A DNA stretch of 64,000 bases from Nitrospirota bacterium (GTDB lineage Bacteria; Nitrospirota; Thermodesulfovibrionia; Thermodesulfovibrionales; Magnetobacteriaceae): positions 1 through 64,000 of the forward strand of contig JADFXD010000005.1 of NCBI GenBank assembly GCA_015233725.1. The letters are read 5' to 3'. The notes beneath the pieces are model-generated. The model was not told the origin of the DNA. It worked only from the letters and a program-made list of their open reading frames with translations, and did not search any database. Each line of letters opens with the position of its first letter. Positions within the stretch are counted from its first letter, which is position 1. The translations under genes and the position numbers were made by a program. Shown here one piece after another: positions 18,894 to 29,752 of the stretch.

Positions 18894-19316
18894 TTATTGG
18901 GAAAATCTAATCGAAAATAATTGTCTCGGATAATCAATTGTGAGGACAAAATTACTCAGAAAATTCTTGACCCCAAATAATACAATAGGTAAATTCGGCA
19001 TGAAATCAACTAAAATTGGAGGCGATTCATATAAAAGATTTTTGTTGAGTGGATGTAGAATCTGAAAAATTGTTGTATGTCTGTAAGCTGTGTTTTTTCC
19101 ATTAGCGGTTGAAACCTGTTTAGGCTGGCCTTGTTGTAAGTTGTGTTTTAATCCAATTGCATAATTAGCAGGTATTGCACATTCATCTGCGCCAGTGTCA
19201 ATAATTCCATAGGTTGGTATAGATAAGTTATTATGAGAGTTTATTATCCGTACTGCAAGATATGGCCTAAATTGACCATATGCTAAATTTGTAAAGGGAC
19301 AATCTATAATTGGCAT
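18894..19316 (-). CDS. Retropepsin-like aspartic protease
   Basis: GIIDTGADECAIP active-site motif. Confidence 0.75.
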   Translation of the reverse strand: MPIIDCPFTNLAYGQFRPYLAVRIINSHNNLSIPTYGIIDTGADECAIPANYAIGLKHNLQQGQPKQVSTANGKNTAYRHTTIFQILHPLNKNLLYESPPILVDFMPNLPIVLFGVKNFLSNFVLTIDYPRQLFSIRFSQ

Positions 19317-19318
19317 TG

Positions 19319-19519
19319 TTAGTATATCTGTACGGTATCTTCTTCTGGTACATAAAAGATAACAGGGTTACTTATACCATCTCTATTTGTGATTTTATAG
19401 ACATCCTCAAGGGTATTACCGCTTGCTATAACGTCTTTGTTGTCAAAGTCACGCATTGCCACATATTTGCCAGCGTATTTCTCAGCATCATTAACTAAGC
19501 AAAATGATTTGGCATCCAT
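19319..19519 (-). CDS. DUF5678-like small protein
   Basis: EKYAGKYVAMRDFDNKDVIASGNTLEDVYK; directly upstream of retropepsin gene. Confidence 0.6.
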   Translation of the reverse strand: MDAKSFCLVNDAEKYAGKYVAMRDFDNKDVIASGNTLEDVYKITNRDGISNPVIFYVPEEDTVQIY

Positions 19520-19615
19520 ACATTATCCTCCATACTTTTTTCTTTATCTTTAAGAAATACCTCATGTTTTTTTATACCACAAATCTATCTTATCTGTCAA
19601 TATTCTTCTATTTCC

Positions 19616-19762
19616 GGGTGCATCAAAAAGTCATGGGTAGCTTGGTCAAAGAAAGAAGGGGAGGCTTTGCCTCTTTACCGCTCCAGGTCGCACCTGGACC
19701 CCTCCACAAGGGAGCACGGCCCCCTTGACGCGCCGTATTACCCATGAAAAATTGATGCACCC
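19616..19762. mobile_element. MITE-like element with 11-bp TIRs and 8-bp target duplication, carrying repeat R8
   Basis: GGGTGCATCAA…TTGATGCACCC flanked by CTATTTCC at 19608-19615 and 19763-19770. Confidence 0.75.
19649..19735 (-). repeat. Modular palindromic repeat copy R8, contains CCAGGTCGCACCTGG module
   Basis: Reverse complement matches R7 over TTACGGCGCGTCAAGGGGGCCGTGCTCCCTTGTGGAGGGGTC. Confidence 0.9.
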
Positions 19763-19813
19763 CTATTTCCGGGTGTCAGGATATCATAGCGGTAGAAAGA
19801 TGAGGTTAATAGC

Positions 19814-20416
19814 TCATTGGCCATCCCAGCGCTTAAAGAGGTTGTGTGGTATTGACATACTGTCCAGGAGCTTGCCTGTTACGAAGTCTACGATGCCGTT
19901 GAGGTCCCTGGGGTGACTGTAAAAGGCCGGCACGGGGGGCGCTATGACAACGCCAAGCCTTGCAAGCCTGAGCATGTTCTCAAGGTGTATGGCGCTAAAT
20001 GGCATCTCACGCGGCGACAACACCAGAGGCCGCCCCTGCTTTATAACAACATCGGCTGCCCTGATTATCAGATTATCGGCATATCCGTTGGCTATGCCCG
20101 AGAGGGTCTTCATAGAACACGGCACCACGTACATACCATCCGTTATAAACGAACCGCTGGAGAGTGGGCAGTGCAGACAGTCATCCGCGTAATAAAAAAG
20201 CCGCTCCGTATTAAAGTGCCGACCTAACCTCTCTACACGGCTCCCCTCTCCATGCGTATCGCCGGTGAGGTCTAATCCTGTTTCGTAGGCAATGATCGGT
20301 ATCGCCGCTGAGGAGATTACTAAGTGCACCTCCGCAACAACCACAAGCGACTCTATTAAACGCAACGCAAACACTGCCCCACTTGCCCCAGTGATTGCTA
20401 CAACGTATCTTTTCAA
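19814..20416 (-). CDS. ubiX: Flavin prenyltransferase UbiX
   Basis: MKRYVVAITGASGAVFALRLIE, VVPCSMKTLSGIANGYADNLIIRAADVVIKQGRPLVLSPREMP. Confidence 0.93.
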   Translation of the reverse strand: MKRYVVAITGASGAVFALRLIESLVVVAEVHLVISSAAIPIIAYETGLDLTGDTHGEGSRVERLGRHFNTERLFYYADDCLHCPLSSGSFITDGMYVVPCSMKTLSGIANGYADNLIIRAADVVIKQGRPLVLSPREMPFSAIHLENMLRLARLGVVIAPPVPAFYSHPRDLNGIVDFVTGKLLDSMSIPHNLFKRWDGQ

Positions 20417-20422
20417 ATAAGA

Positions 20423-20752
20423 CTACTTGTCCTTATCTAACTTATAGATATACTCATCGGGCATTGCCAGCCCCAGGTCCTCCCTGGCCTTCTTTTCAAT
20501 ATAGAAGGGGTCCGTCCCTATTGCCTTGATCTCGTCCTTGATAGAGGATATCTCCATCTCGATCTTGGCAATGTCCTCCTCCATACGCGTCTCCTCAGAC
20601 TTTAACTTGAAATAATTAAACAGACCCATCTCATCATAAAACAGATTAAACAATATAAAAACCAACGCCAGGAGAAAAAACGCAACAAACACCCTGCCCT
20701 TCTTCCTTCTCTCCGTGACTATCTGCCTTCTAAGAAGATTCCTCTTATCCAT
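20423..20752 (-). CDS. Septum formation initiator (FtsB/DivIC) family protein
   Basis: Single TM, coiled coil, EKKAREDLGLAMPDEYIYKL. Confidence 0.8.
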   Translation of the reverse strand: MDKRNLLRRQIVTERRKKGRVFVAFFLLALVFILFNLFYDEMGLFNYFKLKSEETRMEEDIAKIEMEISSIKDEIKAIGTDPFYIEKKAREDLGLAMPDEYIYKLDKDK

Positions 20753-20816
20753 TATCTTAAATGTAAAAATATCTTAAATGTAAAAAAAAAAGAAATAGCG
20801 CTCATCCACCCCTTAA

Positions 20817-20902
20817 GGGGTCAAGGGGTCCGTGGCCCCTTGCAGGGGGGATCTGAAGGGGGGGCGGCCAGGCGTCCCCCTTCTTCTCTTTTCCCTTGTT
20901 CT
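20817..20902 (+). repeat. Modular palindromic repeat copy R10
   Basis: GGGGTCAAGGGGTCCGTGGCCCCTTGCAGGGGGGATCTGAAGGGGGGGCGGCCAGGCGTCCCCCTTC. Confidence 0.9.
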
Positions 20903-20906
20903 TTGT

Positions 20907-22202
<1,296 letters not shown>

Positions 22203-22336
22203 TTAAATTCTTCATAATTTAAAATATAACAATGATACTGAAGTTTAAACTAATTTCAACAGATAAGTCCATACCCTATAGTTATCCATATCACGGTAAA
22301 TCTGTTCTCCATTGAGTAGATGGCACCCACCCCTTA

Positions 22337-22412
22337 AGGGGTCAAGGGGACTGGTCCCCTTGCAGGGGAGGTCTGAGGAGGGGGCGGAGCCGCCCTCCTT
22401 CTTTCTTTTCTT
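22337..22412 (+). repeat. Modular palindromic repeat copy R11
   Basis: GGGGTCAAGGGGACTGGTCCCCTTGCAGGGGAGGTCTGAGGAGGGGGCGGAGCCGCCCTCCTTCTTTC; flanks CCACCCCTTAAG / CTTAAGGGTGG. Confidence 0.9.
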
Positions 22413-22453
22413 AAGGGTGGTTACCATGAAATATTAAGGAATATACCGCTGCA

Positions 22454-23851
22454 TTATTTCTTAGGGGCGTGTATGGCCTCCCCAAAGACGTCATCGGCGG
22501 CCTCCATCAGGCCCTCGGCCAGGGTTGGATGTGCATGGATTGTCTCAGCGAGCGCCTTGACGCTCAACCCTGCCCTCATAGCAACGGCCGCCTCGTGGAT
22601 CATGTCCGAGGCGTTGTGTCCCACTATGTGCACTCCGAGGATTGTCTTACCGGCCTCATCCGACAGTACCTTGAACATGCCGGTGATCTCCCCCATAGCG
22701 TGGGCCTTGCCAAGGGACCTGTAGAGGAATTGCCCCTTTTTGTACGCGATCTCGCGCCTTTGCAGTTGGTGCTCGCGCATCCCCACCGAGCCGATCTCCG
22801 GCGAGGTAAATATCCCGGCCGGGACACAGGTGTAGTCCATCTCTTGCCTGTGTCCCATGATATTTTTGATGGCCGTCATACCCTCCGCCGAGGCCACATG
22901 GGCTAAGAGCATCCCGTCAACGACATCGCCAATGGCATAGATATCGGGGTTGTTTGTTTGCATCATGGAATTAACCGGTATAACTCCGCCCCTGCCGGTT
23001 GTTACCCCGACCTTGTCCAGACCGAGGCCATCGGAATTAAACACCCTTCCGATAGTTACAAGGAGCTTCTCTGCCTTAAGTTCCTTACCGTTAGAGAGAA
23101 ACGCCCTGACGCCGTCGTCCTCAACGCTCACCTGGTCAACCTTGACATCGGTGATGAGCTTTATCTTTTTCTTTTTCATTTCCCGCTCCAGCAACTGAGA
23201 CACGTCGCAGTCTTCCGTGGCCAGGGCACTGGGCATCAGCTCTACCAGGGTCACGTCGGTGCCAAAGCTCTGGTACATGCAACCGAACTCACACCCCATG
23301 ACCCCAGCCCCAATGATTATCATAGATGCGGGGATGCCATCTATGTTCAGGGCATCGGAGCTTGAGATAATCCGCTTGCCATCAAAGGGAAACGTGGGTA
23401 TCTCCGCCGGGCGGGAGCCGGTGGCAATGATAAACTTATCCCCTGTTATTACCTCCTCCTGCCCGTTGCTATTGACGACCCTGACCTGTTTTTCGGAGAT
23501 GAAGCTGCCCCGACCTTCCTTGAGCTTCACCCCCCAGCTCTTAAACAGCGCCCGTATCCCCTTGACCTGCGTGGATATGACGCTGTTTTTGCGTGCCATC
23601 AGCTTTTGCACATTTAGAGTGAGACTACCGGTGAAGTCGATACCGTAGTAGTCACAACGCTGGGCATTGACATAGGCCTCTGCCGAGGCAATGAGGGTCT
23701 TGGTTGGTATACATCCCTCGTTCAGACAGGTGCCGCCGACCTCCTTGCCCTCAATGACCGTAATATCGGTCCCTGTTTGGGCGCCCATCTGGGCCCCCTT
23801 GAGGGCAGCCACATAACCCCCCGGTCCGGCCCCTATGATTACTATCTTCAT
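22454..23851 (-). CDS. lpdA: Dihydrolipoyl dehydrogenase
   Basis: GGTCLNEGCIPTKTLI redox motif, FAD/NAD motifs, HAHPTLAEGLMEA. Confidence 0.95.
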   Translation of the reverse strand: MKIVIIGAGPGGYVAALKGAQMGAQTGTDITVIEGKEVGGTCLNEGCIPTKTLIASAEAYVNAQRCDYYGIDFTGSLTLNVQKLMARKNSVISTQVKGIRALFKSWGVKLKEGRGSFISEKQVRVVNSNGQEEVITGDKFIIATGSRPAEIPTFPFDGKRIISSSDALNIDGIPASMIIIGAGVMGCEFGCMYQSFGTDVTLVELMPSALATEDCDVSQLLEREMKKKKIKLITDVKVDQVSVEDDGVRAFLSNGKELKAEKLLVTIGRVFNSDGLGLDKVGVTTGRGGVIPVNSMMQTNNPDIYAIGDVVDGMLLAHVASAEGMTAIKNIMGHRQEMDYTCVPAGIFTSPEIGSVGMREHQLQRREIAYKKGQFLYRSLGKAHAMGEITGMFKVLSDEAGKTILGVHIVGHNASDMIHEAAVAMRAGLSVKALAETIHAHPTLAEGLMEAADDVFGEAIHAPKK

Positions 23852-24234
23852 CCAGCTTCCTCTTCGATGTACTTCTCGTAATCGGAGACATCCATCAGCT
23901 CCTCCAATTCGGAGTCATCCGATATCTCTATCACGGCGATCCACCCCTTACCGTAGGGGTCTTCGTTGATTATCTCGGGGGCATCTTCCAGCTCCTCGTT
24001 GACACTCAACACCGTGCCGCTGATCGGGGAGATTACCGATGATGTCGCCTTGGTGGATTCAATCTCTGACATCTCAGTATTTGCCTCCACCTCCGCATCT
24101 ATCTCCGGTATGTCTATGTACACTATATCACCCAACTGCTCTTGCGCATAGTCTGTTATGCCTATAGTGGCCTTCTTGCCTGACAGACTTACCCATGTAT
24201 GTTCCTTATGATATCGTAATTCTTCAGGGTTCAT
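23848..24234 (-). CDS. gcvH: Glycine cleavage system H protein
   Basis: LRYHKEHTWVSLSGKKATIGITDYAQEQLGDIVYIDIPEI, EIESTKATSSVISPISG. Confidence 0.95.
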   Translation of the reverse strand: MNPEELRYHKEHTWVSLSGKKATIGITDYAQEQLGDIVYIDIPEIDAEVEANTEMSEIESTKATSSVISPISGTVLSVNEELEDAPEIINEDPYGKGWIAVIEISDDSELEELMDVSDYEKYIEEEAG

Positions 24235-24353
24235 GGTTACCTCCGGTGGTATCTTTTCATCTGCTAAACAGATGTCTATTTATAAAGATTTTTTCCTATA
24301 GCATGATATCTCAGGCTATATTATTTATATCTATTTTGCTTTTGTCAAGCCCC

Positions 24354-26600
24354 CTACCTCTCCTGCAACTTTGAGATGTCAGCTACAGTTGAGACGGCCT
24401 TTAGTATGTCTCTCAAGAGGGCAAGCCTGTTGGCTCGTTGTCTCTCGTCCTTGTCCATGACCAGAACCTTGTCAAAGAACTCGTTTATTGGCCCTACCAG
24501 CTCTGCCAATAGACCCAGGGCGCCACTAAAATCCCCGTCCGAGACGGCAGTCTCAATGCCCTGTTGCCTCTGCCGTAGCGCCTCGTAGAGATTGCGCTCG
24601 TAGACGCTGTCCATGATCCCAATGTCTACGGCGTAGATGGTATCGACATCTCTTGGAACTATGTTGTATATCCGCTTAAACGCAAACAAAAACTCGAAAT
24701 AGCTCGGACCGCTCCTTACAGTGGCTGGGTTTTCAGCCGTCTTCAAACGGCTAAGGGCCTCCATCCGCCCGACCAGGCGGTCTAGTCCCACGACCTGAAA
24801 CCGCTCCATAGCCGCCGCAATGACGTCGTGGGAATACTCGTTGGCAAACAACGACTGCAACCTCTGCCTGAAAAACGCATACAGACCATCCAGGACAGCC
24901 CTCTGCCTCTTGAGGACATCAACCGCCTCAGTTAGTATCCCCTCAAGGGTGACCTTGAAGCCACCCTGCATTAGGATGGCAATTACGCCCATCGCCTGTC
25001 GTCTGAGGGCGTATGGGTCCTCCGATCCTGTAGGGACCTGTCCTATAGAGAAAAATGATACCAGATTGTCTATCTTATCTGCAAGGCTTACGATCATACC
25101 CAACCTCGTGGATGGCACCTTGTCCCCGGCATAGGCCGGCATGTAGTGTTGGAGGATGGCCTGAGCTACTTCTGGTGCCTGGCCGCTTTTAAGGGCATAG
25201 TACTTGCCCATGACGCCCTGAAGCTCCGGGAATTGACGCACCACGCCGGTGGTCAGGTCGACCTTGCAGAGTCGTATGGCCATCAGCAGGTCTTGTCGAT
25301 CGATCATGGCATCGGTTGTGGTCGGGTCAAAGAGGCGCAGCCGGAGAAAGTCGCCAATGGCGATGAGTCTGTCCACCTTGTCAAAGACCGTCCCGAGGGC
25401 CTCCTGAAAGACTATCCCCTTTAGGTGCTCCAGGCGCTGTATGAGGGGCAGCTTGAGGTCCTCGTCGTAGTAGAACCTGGCATCCTCCAGGCGTGCCCTG
25501 ATCACCCTCTGGGCGCCGATACGCACCACATCGGCGTTGTCTGCTACCGTGTTGCTGACCACGATGAAGCGATTTAGCAACTGCCCGTCCTCCGTCTCGA
25601 TGGCAAAGCACCTCTGGTGGTCCCTCATGACGGTTATCAGTAGTTCCCGGGGCAGGTTGAGATAGACGTCGTCGAAGTCGCCAACCACGGCCAGGGGATA
25701 TTCAACCAGGTGTGTCACCTGTTGCAGCAGTCCGTCATCTGTCACCGGCAGCGCCCCAAGCCCCCTGGCAGCCTCTACGCACTGCGTCCATATCAGTTGG
25801 CGCCGCTTGTCCTGATCCAGTATGACGTAGTTGGCCTCCAAGGCCTTCTGATATTGTACTGCATCGGAGACCTCAATCGTCCTGTTGGCCAGAAACCGGT
25901 GTCCGTGTGTGACATTGGAACTCTTGACCCCGGCAAATTCAAACTCCACCGGTTCACCGTTACAGAGGGCCATAAGCCATCGCACCGGGCGGACAAACCT
26001 GGTGTCAAGGTCGGCCCAGCGCATGGCCTTTGGGAAGTGCAGGGACGTCGCAATCTGTGTAAACAACGAGGCCACTATATCTCTGGTGGCGCGCCCCTCC
26101 TCCCTGATAACAGCCACAACGTACCGGTGTCCCTTCTGCTTGTTAAGAGAAGAAGAAGAAGAAGACTGGGGACTCCGTCCCCTTGCCCCCTGCAAGGAGG
26201 GCGACTCCGTCCCCTCCTTGACCTCCCCTGCAAGGGCACCAGTGCCCTTGACCCCATCCTGCGAGGGCTTGAGCTTTATTATCAGGTCTTCTACGGCAAT
26301 ACCGTGCAACTTTGCAAAGCCGATAGCGGCCTTAGTTGGCTGGCCATCAGTTGAGAAGGATACCTTTTCCGGTGGACCGAAGTACTCCTTGACCCGGCTT
26401 GTTTGATACTCGCTGACCCCTGTTGCAATCATGGCTAGTCGTCGTGGGGTTGCGTAGGCCCTCACCTCGGAGAACTCGACTCCGTTGTCGGCGAGCACGC
26501 CTTCGGCGACGTCCTTGAGCTGCACGATGGTTCCCGGTAAGAAGGTGGCCGGTATCTCCTCAACGCCAATCTCCAGGATAAGGGAGATATAGTTTGGCAT
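24354..26600 (-). CDS. glyS: Glycine--tRNA ligase beta subunit, carrying an in-frame repeat insertion
   Basis: ILEIGVEEIPATFLP, RPVRWLMAL, ANRTIEVSDA, ALRRQAMGVI; insertion peptide about 40 aa from R12. Confidence 0.95.
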   Translation of the reverse strand: MPNYISLILEIGVEEIPATFLPGTIVQLKDVAEGVLADNGVEFSEVRAYATPRRLAMIATGVSEYQTSRVKEYFGPPEKVSFSTDGQPTKAAIGFAKLHGIAVEDLIIKLKPSQDGVKGTGALAGEVKEGTESPSLQGARGRSPQSSSSSSLNKQKGHRYVVAVIREEGRATRDIVASLFTQIATSLHFPKAMRWADLDTRFVRPVRWLMALCNGEPVEFEFAGVKSSNVTHGHRFLANRTIEVSDAVQYQKALEANYVILDQDKRRQLIWTQCVEAARGLGALPVTDDGLLQQVTHLVEYPLAVVGDFDDVYLNLPRELLITVMRDHQRCFAIETEDGQLLNRFIVVSNTVADNADVVRIGAQRVIRARLEDARFYYDEDLKLPLIQRLEHLKGIVFQEALGTVFDKVDRLIAIGDFLRLRLFDPTTTDAMIDRQDLLMAIRLCKVDLTTGVVRQFPELQGVMGKYYALKSGQAPEVAQAILQHYMPAYAGDKVPSTRLGMIVSLADKIDNLVSFFSIGQVPTGSEDPYALRRQAMGVIAILMQGGFKVTLEGILTEAVDVLKRQRAVLDGLYAFFRQRLQSLFANEYSHDVIAAAMERFQVVGLDRLVGRMEALSRLKTAENPATVRSGPSYFEFLFAFKRIYNIVPRDVDTIYAVDIGIMDSVYERNLYEALRQRQQGIETAVSDGDFSGALGLLAELVGPINEFFDKVLVMDKDERQRANRLALLRDILKAVSTVADISKLQER
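26146..26267 (-). repeat. Modular palindromic repeat copy R12 inside glyS
   Basis: GAAGAAGAAGAAGACTGGGGACTCCGTCCCC…CTGCAAGGGCACCAGTGCCCTTGACCCCATCCTGCGAGGG; ORF remains open through it. Confidence 0.93.
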
Positions 26601-27445
26601 TATTGCACCTCCTTTTGCATATAGGCCTCGGCGCAGGGCTTGGCCAGCGCCCGGACACGCGCGATGTAGGCGGTGCGCTCGGCAACGGAGATAGCGCCCC
26701 TGGCATCAAGGATGTTAAAGACGTGTGAGCACTTGAGGCAGAATTCGTAGGCCGGCATCACCAGTCCCTCGCTCAACAGCGATTTGCACTGTCGCTCGAA
26801 GCCGTCAAATAACTGTCTGTTGAGATCAACATCGGCCATGTCGAAGTTGAACCGTGAGAAATCCACCTCATCCCTGTGATGGATGTCGCCGTAGGAGAAG
26901 TCCTTGTTCCAGCGCAGTTTGTAGACGTTATCGACCTCCTGGAGGTACATGGCGATCCTCTCAAGGCCGTAGGTTATCTCCACGGAGACGGGTTTGAGGT
27001 CAATGCCTCCCACCTGCTGGAAGTAGGTAAACTGCGTGACCTCCATGCCATCGAGCCAGACCTCCCACCCCAGGCCCCAGGCCCCCAGCGTCGGGGATTC
27101 CCAGTCATCCTCGACAAAGCGGATGTCGTGTCTGTGTGCCTCTATGCCCAGGTGAGCAAGGCTCTCCAGGTACAGCTCCTGGGACTCTACCGGTGAGGGC
27201 TTTAGGATGACCTGGTACTGGTAGTAGTGTTGGAGCCTGTTAGGGTTGTCGCCGTACCTGCCGTCGGTGGGTCTGCGCGAGGGCTGTACGTAGGCAGTCT
27301 TCCAGGGCCTTGGGCCGAGGACCCTGAAGAAAGTTGCCGGGTGAAACGTCCCTGCTCCCACCTCAATATCGTATGGTTGAAGGATGACACAGTCCTTCGC
27401 CGCCCAAAAATCCTGTAACCTCAGTATAAGCTGTTGAAAATCCAA
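26600..27445 (-). CDS. glyQ: Glycine--tRNA ligase alpha subunit
   Basis: [53 protein letters not shown]. Confidence 0.97.
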   Translation of the reverse strand: MDFQQLILRLQDFWAAKDCVILQPYDIEVGAGTFHPATFFRVLGPRPWKTAYVQPSRRPTDGRYGDNPNRLQHYYQYQVILKPSPVESQELYLESLAHLGIEAHRHDIRFVEDDWESPTLGAWGLGWEVWLDGMEVTQFTYFQQVGGIDLKPVSVEITYGLERIAMYLQEVDNVYKLRWNKDFSYGDIHHRDEVDFSRFNFDMADVDLNRQLFDGFERQCKSLLSEGLVMPAYEFCLKCSHVFNILDARGAISVAERTAYIARVRALAKPCAEAYMQKEVQ

Positions 27446-27583
27446 TGAACCTTCCTTTATATATCGTTTTTTTATTATAGCTTCAGAAGAAGGATAAAAA
27501 AGTTAAAGCTGTTTTGTCAAATATAAAAATATAAAAAACTTCCCAATGTTTAAAACACTCCCAAAATTATGTATTAATTAATT

Positions 27584-27793
27584 ATGGGCAGGCACTTAGC
27601 GGTAGCACCACAGTCAACCGTGGTTGCAGGATTTAAGGCACTTTTATACCTTCATAATATGGCGTTGTTACTATGCGGCAGCAATGTGACCACGTTTGAA
27701 TGGAGTGGTACCCACTTAGCAGTAGGCTACATAAATTATAGTCCTAAGAATCTGGAGGACATATGGAAGGAGATGGTAAAAAGACAGAAGTAG
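27584..27793 (+). CDS. Hypothetical small ORF
   Basis: 69 aa open frame only; no recognised family. Confidence 0.25.
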   Translation: MGRHLAVAPQSTVVAGFKALLYLHNMALLLCGSNVTTFEWSGTHLAVGYINYSPKNLEDIWKEMVKRQK

Positions 27794-27843
27794 CGAGGGA
27801 AGAAAAAAAAGGGAGAGAGGGCACAATCCCCCCTCCCTCGGCT

Positions 27844-29130
27844 TTATTCACCGTAGAGGGCGCGCTGCACGGTTTTGATGGCGCAGAAGTCGGCGCACAT
27901 GCTGCACACCTCTGACTGTGCCGGCGGGATGTGAGAGCGCATTGCTCTGACCTTGTCGGGGTTAAAGGACAGGGATATCTGCCCCTCCCAATCGAGTTTT
28001 TTCCTGTAACGGGCCATCTGTATATCCCTGTCTATGGCCGACTGGATACCCTTGGAGATGTCGGCGGCGTGGGCCGCTATCTTGGATGCAATGACCCCTT
28101 CGATGACGTCGTCGATGTCGGGGAGCCGGACGTGCTCCGAGGGGGTGACGTAACAGAGAAAATCAGCCCCGGCAGCCCCGGCTATGGCCCCTCCGATGGC
28201 GGCAGTTATATGGTCGTAGCCCACACCCACGTCCGTTACTAATGGCCCCAGGACGTAAAACGGCGCCCCGCTACACAGCGACTTCTGTAGCTTGATGTTC
28301 ATCTCCACCTGATGCAGGGGGACGTGACCGGGCCCCTCGATGATGCACTGGACGCCGTGCTCCAGCGCCGTCTTTTGCAGCCTGCCAAGGGTGATAAGCT
28401 CCTGCACCTGCGCCCTGTCCGTGGCGTCAGCCAGACAGCCTGGCCGTAGGCCATCACCAAGGCTCAGGGTAAGGTCGTATCTCCTTGCCAGCTCCAGGAG
28501 CCTGTCGTACTGTTCATAGAGGGGGTTTTCCCTGTCGTTGTAGACCATCCACTCCAGCAGGATCGACCCACCACGGCTTACGATATCCAACTGGCGTCTC
28601 TGGGCCTTCAGGTGCTCTATCGCGCTGCGTGTCAGGCCGCAGTGTACGGTGACAAAGTCCACACCCTCCTGCGCCTGCAACTCGATGACGTCAAAGAGGT
28701 CATCGGCCGTCATCTTAAAGATCGTGCCGTGTCTCTCTATCGCCGCAACCGCCGCCTCATATATTGGCACCGTGCCGATGGAGACAGGGGACTTTTCGGT
28801 GAGGCTACGGCGAAGCTCCCTGATAGGTCCACCGGTTGAGAGGTCCATGACCGCGTCTGAGCCGTACTTTACGAGCATTGCGAGCTTGGTCAGCTCCTCC
28901 TCTACCGATACGTGATCCTTGGATGTGCCTATGTTGGCGTTTATCTTTGTCGTCAACCCCTTGCCAATGCCCAGAGGCTTGATGTTGCGGATCGCGTTTC
29001 TTGAAACCACGGTGTAACCATTTGCGATATCGGCTGAGATCGTCTCGGGTGATAGTCCCTCGGCAATAGCTACCTGCTTGACCTCGTCTGTTATTATGCC
29101 CTTGCGGGCCTCATCTATTCTAGTAATCAT
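27844..29130 (-). CDS. thiC: Phosphomethylpyrimidine synthase
   Basis: KINANIGTS, SLGDGLRPGCLADATD, EGPGHVPLHQ, MCADFCAIK. Confidence 0.97.
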   Translation of the reverse strand: MITRIDEARKGIITDEVKQVAIAEGLSPETISADIANGYTVVSRNAIRNIKPLGIGKGLTTKINANIGTSKDHVSVEEELTKLAMLVKYGSDAVMDLSTGGPIRELRRSLTEKSPVSIGTVPIYEAAVAAIERHGTIFKMTADDLFDVIELQAQEGVDFVTVHCGLTRSAIEHLKAQRRQLDIVSRGGSILLEWMVYNDRENPLYEQYDRLLELARRYDLTLSLGDGLRPGCLADATDRAQVQELITLGRLQKTALEHGVQCIIEGPGHVPLHQVEMNIKLQKSLCSGAPFYVLGPLVTDVGVGYDHITAAIGGAIAGAAGADFLCYVTPSEHVRLPDIDDVIEGVIASKIAAHAADISKGIQSAIDRDIQMARYRKKLDWEGQISLSFNPDKVRAMRSHIPPAQSEVCSMCADFCAIKTVQRALYGE

Positions 29131-29744
29131 AGTGACTCCAAATATTTTTTTGTCTCATTAAAGACACTATCACTTGACAGTATCCCAGAGATGACGGCTA
29201 TGCCGTCAGCCCTACTCCCCATGACATCGCTGATGTTGTACACCTTAATCCCCCCAATGGCAAAGATGGGGATGTTGACCTTCTTCCTGACCTTTTGCAG
29301 TGTCTCCAAGCCAATAGGGTCGCCATACATCAGCTTGGAGGGCGTCTCGTAGATCGGGCCAAGCGTGATAAAGTCAGCCCCCTTCCTGGCCGCCTCTATA
29401 GCCTCATCCACGCCGTGAGTTGATTTAGCAATCAGCATCTTATCCCCCACCAGGACCCGCACCACTGGAATCGGCATGCTGTCGTGCCCTAAGTGAACGC
29501 CATCGGCCCCGACCAGGAGCGCCACGTCAACCCTGTCGTTGATAAACAACTTAGCGCCATATCTGCTTGACAGCTCCCTGAGCCTCGTTGCGAGCACCAG
29601 CAACTCCTGGTCGGTCATGTCCTTCTCGCGCAACTGCACGGCCTTAAGCCCCGCCTTGAGGGCCTCCTCAACGGCCTCCTCCAACGGCAATCTGGTGGCC
29701 TTCCTGTCTGTTATCAGGTATAACCTGAAATCAATCGCCTGCAT
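29127..29744 (-). CDS. thiE: Thiamine phosphate synthase
   Basis: VQLREKDMTDQELL, LFINDRVDVALLVGADGVHLG, ADFITLGPIYETPSK. Confidence 0.95.
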   Translation of the reverse strand: MQAIDFRLYLITDRKATRLPLEEAVEEALKAGLKAVQLREKDMTDQELLVLATRLRELSSRYGAKLFINDRVDVALLVGADGVHLGHDSMPIPVVRVLVGDKMLIAKSTHGVDEAIEAARKGADFITLGPIYETPSKLMYGDPIGLETLQKVRKKVNIPIFAIGGIKVYNISDVMGSRADGIAVISGILSSDSVFNETKKYLESL

Positions 29745-29752
29745 GGCCCTGA

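Noticed and set aside
24235-24340. Glycine riboswitch upstream of gcvH
   Set aside because: No glycine aptamer core motif recognisable by eye.
27446-27580. T-box or other riboswitch upstream of glyQS
   Set aside because: No T-box (TGGNACCGCG) or specifier-like structure could be recognised; needs Infernal to exclude.
27573-27596. TAATTAATTATGGGCAGGYACTTA shared with about 39653-39676
   Set aside because: Real short match, but AT-rich and only two copies; not enough to define an element.
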